Assembly: GCF_000764305.2 (NCBI RefSeq)
Contig: NW_025939632.1
Location: 124,001-188,000 of the forward strand
Source: Hyalella azteca
Taxonomy: Eukaryota > Arthropoda > Malacostraca > Amphipoda > Hyalellidae
Reading direction: 5' to 3'
Length of the DNA stretch: 64,000 nt
A model generated the notes under the pieces. It was not told the origin of the DNA. It saw only the letters and a list, made by a program, of their open reading frames with translations, and searched no databases. The position numbers were made by a program, and so were the translations under genes. This document shows, one piece after another, positions 58,501 to 64,000 of the stretch; the first letter of the stretch is position 1; each line of letters starts with the position of its first letter.

Positions 58501-61500
58501 AATTTTCATTCTAAATATTGTTGTTGAAAATACAGGAAACAGACATATATTTGCTGCCAGGTTTGAAATGAGGAAATGGCGATGAAGGAAACTTCAAAAG
58601 GTTGCCTCAGAAAGCCATTGCTAATATTCGTAAAAATATGAAAGTTTGAATTAATTTTAACAGATTAACTTATATCAATGTATAAAACTAAACAACGTGC
58701 ACAAGTTTTTAGAGATTTCCAGATTTAATTAAAAAAATTTACTTGGAGTAAAGAATTGCCCAATTATATAAGGAAATTTTTTGAATCAAAAAATGTGTCG
58801 AGGAACAGCGAAGTCTCTGGAAAGTTGAGCACTACAAAGAGAGTAAATAAAGTTCAGGATTTCGCTTGGTGAAGTGTTTAGAAAATTGTTACTACAGTTA
58901 TATAACATTACTAAATACTGCATGAAGTTTGAAGGCGATTGCGATTAAAGAAACATTCAGCAATTTCTAAATATTTGCATCGCTGAGGTGACATCGAAAT
59001 GAAGACAAAAATCTCAACATCAATGAACTCCGTGACCAAATAGTGGTTCTCGACGATAAGAAACCGAATTTCTTCAAAATTCTGTGTTTGCATTCAATAG
59101 GCCGAAAAAATTTTAATAAGAATTTAAAATATCAGGGATAAACTACGAAAACATTCAAATCCTTTAGAATCGCTCGATGTAATTTGCCTGGAAACCATTA
59201 AAATTTCACTATTTCCACCACTTAATAGGAATTTTTAACGGTTTTCCTCATTTCTCAGATATTATAGTGCTTATGTCGTGTCTGTATAGCAACAAATTAC
59301 GGACCAGGCAATAAGTCCAGCAGCTATCTCAATCAATCGTCAGTTATGGAAAGATCGGGTTCCAAAGGCCGGATCCCTTGCGTGAATCAAGTCACGAAAA
59401 GTTCAAGAATCGGCAACAGGCCATGGGCCAATTTCTTCAACGCCGACACTTCTATTCTATTCTATTCTAATAGCGCGAGGCGTTCCCAACAAAGGACGAG
59501 AATAATGTAATCGAGCCGTGACCAAAATAGAACAAAGAGTCAGTTGCAGCGAGATGATGGTAACATATTAAATTTCATGGGGACCCAAGCGCATATCATC
59601 AGGGCATAAAAATTACTAGCACAGAAAAGGGTTATCTAAATAAATTTTATGTTGTACATTTTCTCATTACCTCACTCAAACTTCATGCTTTGGTATGAAA
59701 ACGCGGATCCGTTGCATGATCCCGTAATTACGGTGGCCGTATACGTGCCACAATCGTATTGATTACCAACGCCATGAGAAGTATTGGACGTGTTCCCCGA
59801 TCTTATGGTCCTCTCTGTTTAATTAGGATTTCTGTCACGCCACTTCGTAATATAACTAACGGCCAGCGTTGCCGTAGAGTTAATCATGAATGTGCGTTGT
59901 GAACTTTTACGATGTTACTCCCGACTCGGTGCCGGATTGCTGCTTCTATTGGCCGTGACCGTCCTCCCGAAAATAATTATTACGCCACACTTGTTAACTG
60001 AGCGATGTCGCATTTACGAATACTGCAAACATAGCAGCATCTTGTGTTATCTCACGTCACTGTCGGTGCCGCCATAGTTTTAATGTTGGCCCTAATTAGC
60101 TGAGCTGTGACGGTGTGACCGAGGTTTTCGTCTCTTTGAAGCTCTTATACAGGATATAGTTAAGGATGTATAGGATATGTAGTTAAGGTTGTCTCAGGTA
60201 CCCAAAAGTTCTCACTGTCTTCACTGTTCTGACGTCTGCAGAGCTGCTGACCGTGAATACGACACGGGTTCCTACTGTATAACCTTTTTAGCGGGAACAT
60301 TGCTTATACACCCAGGAGTCCTGCACACTTATGCCTATTTAGGAGACACCGTGCACATATGTGGCAACAGCTTGAAATGTCCCTCATTTTACCCTCGGCT
60401 AATATATACAAACTCGCCCTCACGCGATGCCTTCATTTTGCACAACGCCATTTTTAGTATTATAACATTAAGTAGAGCACACTATTACCTGCACATTATT
60501 CAGCATTTTCAACAGAGGACGTGCAGAACGTGTTATGCTCTACGAACGCTTCCTAAATAAAAGATGATTACTGAAAAATAATAAATATAAGATTTTTGTT
60601 TTGCTATCCAGCTCAGCAATAATTTTGCCTGAAAGCGAAGCACACGTGTTATATATACGTACGCCATGTTTGAGGGTGGGACTTACGTTCTAGCTCATGC
60701 GTCACGATGACGATGGAGTCCCATTCATGCGCTGTCATGAAGTCCACCACGAACCTTGCGACACACTCACAGTCGGAGAGACGGTCTTCAACTACCGGTC
60801 GATCTTGCGTTAAATAAGCAGTTCTTAACCTGCTGCTCAAACTACAGCGACCGTTGATTTCTTTGCGTCTCAGCGCTGAAAAATCGTCCAAGTTGTCAAT
60901 AAAAGGTAAAGGAAAATTTGAAGCGCTGCCGATTTCTTCAAGGTCATGCGACATTATTAGGTTTTCTGAACTTTTTTCTTTAATAGCTGCAGTTTTATCG
61001 ACATGATTTCTTAGACCAGACTGTAGGTTTGCTGGATCAGTGACGGTCTCATTGCCGCCATTTGATGTGAAGTGCGTAACTGAGGCGATTTCGTCACAAG
61101 TATTGAATTTGAAATCAATCACGTCCACAATTTCAAACTTTTCACTTGCATTTTGATACTGATTCTTTGATATTTCATTGGCTGTCTCTAAAGAATTTGC
61201 ATCGTAGGTTGCTTTTATTTCATCGTCACGTGATGAGTTGACCGCTGACTTTACAGGTTCAAGAGACGATTTGGCAGTTGACTTTACAGGTTCAAGAGAC
61301 AATTTGGACGCTGACTTTATAGGTTCAAGAGACGAGTTGGCCGCTGACTTTACAGGTTCAAGAGACGAGTTGGCTGCTGACATTAGAGGTTCAGGAGACG
61401 AGTTGGCTGCTGACATTAGAGGTTCAAGAGACGAGTTGGCTGCTGACTTTAGAAGTTCAAGAGACAAGTTGGCTGCTGACTTTAGAGGTTCAAGAGACGA

Positions 61501-61605
61501 GTTGGCCGCTGATTTTAGAGGTTCAATGAGTTCGTTTGCCTCTCCGTTTTGGGTTACGATCATTATGAAAATAATAGTTGTTTGGAACTGGACTGGCTTC
61601 TTCAT
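49240..61605 (-). CDS. Variant ionotropic glutamate receptor (IR) copy B
   Basis: Nine exons, 5' to 3' on the minus strand: 60687-61605, 58130-58352, 57727-57871, 56840-57004, 56444-56538, 53240-53474, 51569-51698, 50463-50628, 49240-49543. They sum to 2382 nt with every phase agreeing: 793 residues and TGA. Order: signal peptide, NSS-repeat stalk, amino-terminal domain, S1 start (GFVGDIVTTLKNTHNFS, WDGMVGELQ), M2 (LVFTAYTATLTSYLAV), S2 (LPFSNLFELSKHSEW to SPFQPSFDL), M3, tail. It lacks the S1 end, M1 and pore loop present in part in copy A; exon 53240-53474 jumps from GELQN to MLVFTAY. Without M1 and the pore it should not form a channel. It could be a truncated receptor or an assembly chimera. 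Confidence 0.85.
50040..50430 (-). repeat. Dispersed repeat of about 400 bp, copy 2 (inverted)
   Basis: Reverse-complement match to 800-1215. Ends about 30 bp from the IR copy B exon at 50463. Confidence 0.65.
50463..50628 (-). CDS. IR copy B exon, S2 (166 nt)
   Basis: GQYVFIGVGVTTQYYMRQLP to SPFQPSFDL. Acceptor TCTCTCAG, donor GTGCCG. An open frame into the intron exists but the phase to the last exon supports splicing. Confidence 0.9.
50701..50870 (+). repeat. Fragment of the repeat at 51960-52930 plus a short duplication
   Basis: CACTTTACGATCAATACAAC and neighbours match 52605-52650. Followed by two copies of AAAGCCAAACCCATGGTTTG. Confidence 0.7.
51569..51698 (-). CDS. IR copy B exon, S2 (130 nt)
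   Basis: KTCAAEPRSDECQTLYDVW to TEGLLKAIE. Acceptor TTTCTAAACAG, donor GTGGGG. Confidence 0.88.
51960..52930 (+). mobile_element. Unclassified transposon fragment, C-rich on this strand
   Basis: Base composition differs sharply from neighbours (C- and A-rich, G-poor), and part recurs at 50701. A 155-codon open frame (52352-52819) has no motif I can name. Probably the 3' part of a retroelement in an IR copy B intron. Confidence 0.45.
53240..53474 (-). CDS. IR copy B exon, chimeric S1/M2/S2 block (235 nt)
   Basis: Acceptor GTTTGTCGCTGAG, donor GTGAGA. Encodes ILKGYSYGKPIDGANNWDGM, VGELQN, then directly MLVFTAYTATLTSYLAVVFP and SEWGAGCVKDDLFQVTAS. The block shared with copy A (22481-22524) ends exactly where the homology to S1 stops. 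Confidence 0.82.
53603..53780 (-). mobile_element. Helitron/DINE-like element, inverted copy
   Basis: Reads TTTTTTTAGCGCATTTTCTC, GTCT/GTCC core, ACTCACTGCAGTGAGT palindrome, TGAGTTATATTTTTT. It is the same family as 9362. Intronic. Confidence 0.8.
53911..54187 (+). repeat. 132-bp higher-order repeat of 66-bp half units
   Basis: GGAGGTCTGTTCGTTGGTAT and GAGGTCTATTCGCTGTTATA half units alternate; 132-bp units start at 53911, 54043 and 54175. Periods are multiples of three, which explains the 113-codon open frame. Confidence 0.9.
54262..54335 (+). repeat. 10-bp repeat GCAAGATATT, about seven copies
   Basis: Simple tandem array in an IR copy B intron. Confidence 0.92.
54400..55384. other. Intron of IR copy B, no other gene
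   Basis: A short CAATCCATCTG motif recurs at about 54903-55000. The M1/pore exon expected here was not found. Confidence 0.4.
55385..55510 (+). repeat. Short repeat TCTGGCAGAGCGATGGATTT, four to five copies
   Basis: Irregular units of about 27-37 bp. Non-coding. Confidence 0.8.
55792..55927. mobile_element. Harbinger-like MITE, right end truncated
   Basis: Starts GGGCCTATACTTTCC and matches the family to TTAGCGAGTTT, then a T run instead of the terminal repeat. Confidence 0.7.
56444..56538 (-). CDS. IR copy B exon, start of S1 (95 nt)
   Basis: VFDFFTTYLPDGGVSGFVGD to THNFS, flanks nearly identical to copy A. Confidence 0.88.
56840..57004 (-). CDS. IR copy B exon, end of amino-terminal domain (165 nt)
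   Basis: VLSAYRIGPRVSEVQVEEGG to RRQDFKGYPIIGVGVR. Diverged from copy A at several codons. Confidence 0.9.
57070..57255. mobile_element. Harbinger-like MITE with CTG target duplication, internally duplicated
   Basis: GGGGCCATACTTTCAAAA to TTTCTTGAAACTATGGCCCC, flanked by CTG. A segment AACGTAAGTACTTACGCTCT is present twice, which makes it longer than other copies. Lies 66 bp from IR exon 56840-57004. Confidence 0.8.
57727..57871 (-). CDS. IR copy B exon 3 (145 nt)
   Basis: ALSYTSWAVIAEPSSVLDLA to LLGYNHCSVH, same protein as copy A. Confidence 0.85.
58130..58352 (-). CDS. IR copy B exon 2 (223 nt)
   Basis: Protein the same as copy A exon 2, with one or two base differences. The intron between exons 2 and 3 is also the same. 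Confidence 0.82.
58380..60686. other. First intron of IR copy B
   Basis: Contains a palindromic AT block near 58420-58490 absent from copy A and a LINE fragment at 59287. Plus-strand open frames (59886-60077, 60189-60560) are unrecognised and not called. Confidence 0.5.
59287..59470 (+). mobile_element. CR1/Jockey-like LINE 3' fragment
   Basis: CAAATTACGGACCAGGCAAT to the AGGCCATGGGCCAATTTCTTC end and TATTC tail, closely similar to 36030-36200. Confidence 0.85.
60687..61605 (-). CDS. IR copy B first exon: signal peptide and NSS-rich repeats
   Basis: Starts MKKPVQFQTTIIFIMIV, then about nine 11-mers of the type SAANSSLEPLK (61220-61530), a longer non-repetitive linker of about 130 residues, then LSDCECVARFVVDFMTAHEW and DSIVIVTHELER. 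Donor C|GTAAGT, phase 1. Confidence 0.88.
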
Positions 61606-61659
61606 TCTGCTTACGCTGAGTTAATTGAATATCATGTCTCTTGTGGGGCCTGATATCCT

Positions 61660-61770
61660 GCACACAGCATGGTGAGCAACACAGCATGGTAAGCTATACA
61701 GCATGGTGAGCAGCACAGCATGGTGAGAAACACAGCATGGTGAGCAACACAGCAAGGTGAGCAACACAGC
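61660..61770. repeat. 19-bp repeat, about six copies
   Basis: Unit CAGCATGGTGAGCAACACA, upstream of IR copy B. Confidence 0.88.
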
Positions 61771-61774
61771 AGTA

Positions 61775-61945
61775 TATTACAGAGGGAGCTCTAGCATATT
61801 ACAGAGGGAGCTCTAGCATATTACAGAGGGAGCTCTAGCATATTACAGAGGGAGCTCTAGCATATTACAGAGGGAGCTATATCATATTACAGAGGGAGCT
61901 CTAGCATATTACAGAGGGAGCTATATCATATTACAGAGGGAGCTA
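61775..61945. repeat. 22-bp repeat, about eight copies
   Basis: Unit ATATTACAGAGGGAGCTCTA plus GC, with a TATATC variant, within 340 bp of the IR copy B start codon. Confidence 0.92.
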
Positions 61946-62439
61946 TAGAGTGAACCTTTAACGGGTGTTTCTTTTGATGCATTCCATGGTACGCTAGAAG
62001 GTGCTAACAACCTGAATGATCAATACGATAGAAAATAATTGAATGAAGATAAGTTATTGATAAGAAGTTAATAAGATATCAAATAATATTGGATGGTTGG
62101 AAGATGTCTTCACTCATGACCCTTATTCTTCAATTATCCCTTACTGAAAAAGATTTAGTAAAAGTCTACGGATTTTAGTTCAAGTATTTAAATGGCAATG
62201 CAAAAGTTTACGGTTTTAATGTATATTTCCTTGTTTGCACATCTCTAAAGATAATGGCAACCGAGATGATGAATGATAACTAACCAAATGCATTACATTA
62301 GCAGCACTTTTCCAACATTCACCGCAGCCACATGATTATCTACACTCAAAAATACCAGCACTTCAAATCGTCAACAGCGGCGCTGAATGCCGCCTCTGCG
62401 TACGCTCGCCGACCAGCTCCATGGCACTGCATTTATACT

Positions 62440-62640
62440 GGCACTCACGGCACTCTTATTGGTCCCGGCCTTATCTTCTAATTGGCATTCAGAGAACACT
62501 CAGCCTTTCTGGCTCTGGGTTTAGAGGTTAATTATTCAGCAGGATTTTGAATGGAGACCCGTGAATTTTACACGAAGCACTCGTTGAGTGGCTTTAGAAA
62601 CTGCGTTAGAGCTGTCGAGTACAGCGTGGAAGTGCATGCT
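62440..62640 (-). promoter_or_regulatory. 5' flank of IR copy B conserved with copy A
   Basis: Resembles 26040-26230, including one copy of the GCGTTAGAGCTGTC unit that is a 12-copy array upstream of copy A. Either part of the duplicated block or a shared control region. Confidence 0.4.
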
Positions 62641-63377
62641 TGAAATATTCATCTTGACGGGCGTTAATTCTTTGCAAGGAATTCGTGAAATTAGAAACTG
62701 AATTCACGAACTGTTTTCTGTTAGAATTAAATTACGGACTGTAATCACAAATGAAAATTAAAAATACCCATCAAGTGTACGGATAATTATTACCCAAGAA
62801 AATTAAGATCATAAGAGATATTTTATAAAGACATGTGAGTGTAATTAAGAAAACCTCAAGTTTTCTCTTTTAAATTTAAATTTCCCTAAAACTTCGGAAC
62901 TGAGCTTGAACTAAAATTTTTTTGCATCTACCACTTTTTATAACGTCAAGCACTTGGTAAAACAGCATGGTTCCCAAGTATTTTTAGATTTATTTTTTCG
63001 CTTATAAGACACATATTTTCCTTTAGACATATATTTTCTTTACATTGGTTCACAAATCATCAAACCATGTCGATTGCAATACAACAAAATTTTCGATAGA
63101 TAATTGCACCAACAATTGGAAATGCCTATTTTAAATAGATTTATCGTAGTTTTCAGGTGTTGTCTATTGTAATAAAACAAAATGGAAATGTTATTTTTAA
63201 ATAAATTTATTGTAGTTTTCAGGTGTTGTTCACTCGGGCATTGTTAACGGTATGGCGAGCGGACACTCCTGACAGTGCAGACATCGGCACCACATTTCCC
63301 GAGGACAAAGAAACCTGGAGCGCCTGAGTTATTCGTGTCGCGTGAGTGCTTCATCGGGTGACATGGCAGCCGACCTG
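62641..63377. other. No gene seen
   Basis: AT-rich flank. Confidence 0.4.
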
Positions 63378-63625
63378 TGCTTTGCCTCTACTTTCAAGAG
63401 TCAATTTCATGAATTAATTAAGAGATCTCACTTATAGCTTCAAGGCATTGACACGGCAGAGTGCTTTGCCTCTACTTTCAAGAGTCAATTTCGTGAATTA
63501 ATTAAGAGATTTCACTTATAGCTTCAAGGCATTGACACGGCAGCCGACCTGTGCTATGCCTCTACTTTCAAGAGTCAATTTCATGAATTAATTAAGAGAT
63601 CTCACTTATAGCTTCAAGGCATACA
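63378..63625. repeat. 84-90-bp tandem repeat, three copies
   Basis: Unit TTTGCCTCTACTTTCAAGAG ... GAATTAATTAAGAGATCTCA ... GCTTCAAGGCATTGACACGG. The last unit runs into sequence similar to 26660-26740. Confidence 0.9.
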
Positions 63626-64000
63626 TTATTTGTAGTGCAAAGTACTGGCTTGTGAGCCTCGTTGTAATTTGCTAGGCTCCCGGGCATCGGATGTCCATTA
63701 ATATTGCTGAGTAATTGCCATTCATTTAGTGAGAATGTAAAGTAGGTCGTATATTGTCTCTTAACTGCCACACTTCACTACGCATCGTTCATTTTCATGT
63801 CATGTCGTACTTTTAATAATGCATTACACGAGTGCGCAATTTAATGTTAAATTGCTCAGCTATGTCAGGATTTGAACTGACACATATCATTTGTGGTCGA
63901 AAATGTGTGTCATATGCTAAATCATTGCTCCCTTCTAGGTCCTACTTGATGCATAAGAAATAGCGGCCTCATGCATACATCAGAGTATAGCGGACATCCC

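Noticed and set aside
60189..60560. Plus-strand 123-codon open frame rich in Cys and His
   Set aside because: Lies within the first intron of IR copy B, Cys spacing matches no zinc-binding pattern I know, and there is no other support.

Overview
This is a eukaryotic, AT-rich, intron-rich and very repeat-rich window. The best guess is a malacostracan crustacean (possibly an amphipod), because it combines an arthropod-type troponin C, tandem variant ionotropic receptors (IRs) and many small transposon remnants. This taxonomic call is inference. There are no bacterial-style operons; genes were built from splice sites, phase agreement and protein family patterns.

Layout. (1) About 5.1-15.7 kb, + strand: a troponin C gene. 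Five coding exons (10208-13401) give 149 codons in consistent phase. A proposed first exon contributing only the ATG (5097-5099 or its tandem copy 5152-5154) would bring the protein to 150 residues. The gene is surrounded by odd duplications: the donor half of exon 3 is tandemly repeated, and extra copies of the terminal exon lie at 15.0-15.7 kb and 47.6 kb. (2) 18.4-25.4 kb, - strand: IR copy A, ten recognisable exon blocks, damaged. (3) 34.1-36.8 kb, - strand: a three-exon secreted protein with a Cys-rich PAN-like segment and a discoidin-like C-terminal half. (4) 45.5-46.6 kb, - strand: two exons of a possible spondin-type protein, one interrupted by a MITE. (5) 49.2-61.6 kb, - strand: IR copy B, nine exons in agreeing phase (2382 nt, 793 residues) but lacking the first membrane segment and pore. 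The rest is repeats: at least six CR1/Jockey-like LINE 3' ends with TTCTA tails, a Helitron/DINE-like element with GTCY microsatellite cores, Harbinger-like and CACTA-like MITEs, a tRNA-derived SINE, and more than twenty minisatellite arrays.

Copies A and B are a segmental duplication that includes 5' flanks. They have equal exon sizes and phases where both are present, an 11-residue N-glycosylation-sequon repeat after the signal peptide, and a nearly identical exon2-intron-exon3 tract.

Important caution: positions 15033-15070 are an exact Nextera mate-pair junction adapter, fused to an array of the IR exon-1 repeat, inside the troponin C 3' region. The local assembly is therefore partly chimeric. 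Several unusual exon junctions in the IR genes may have the same cause. I found no new defence or catalytic system. The most notable biology is the paired IR locus and the splice-site minisatellites of troponin C.
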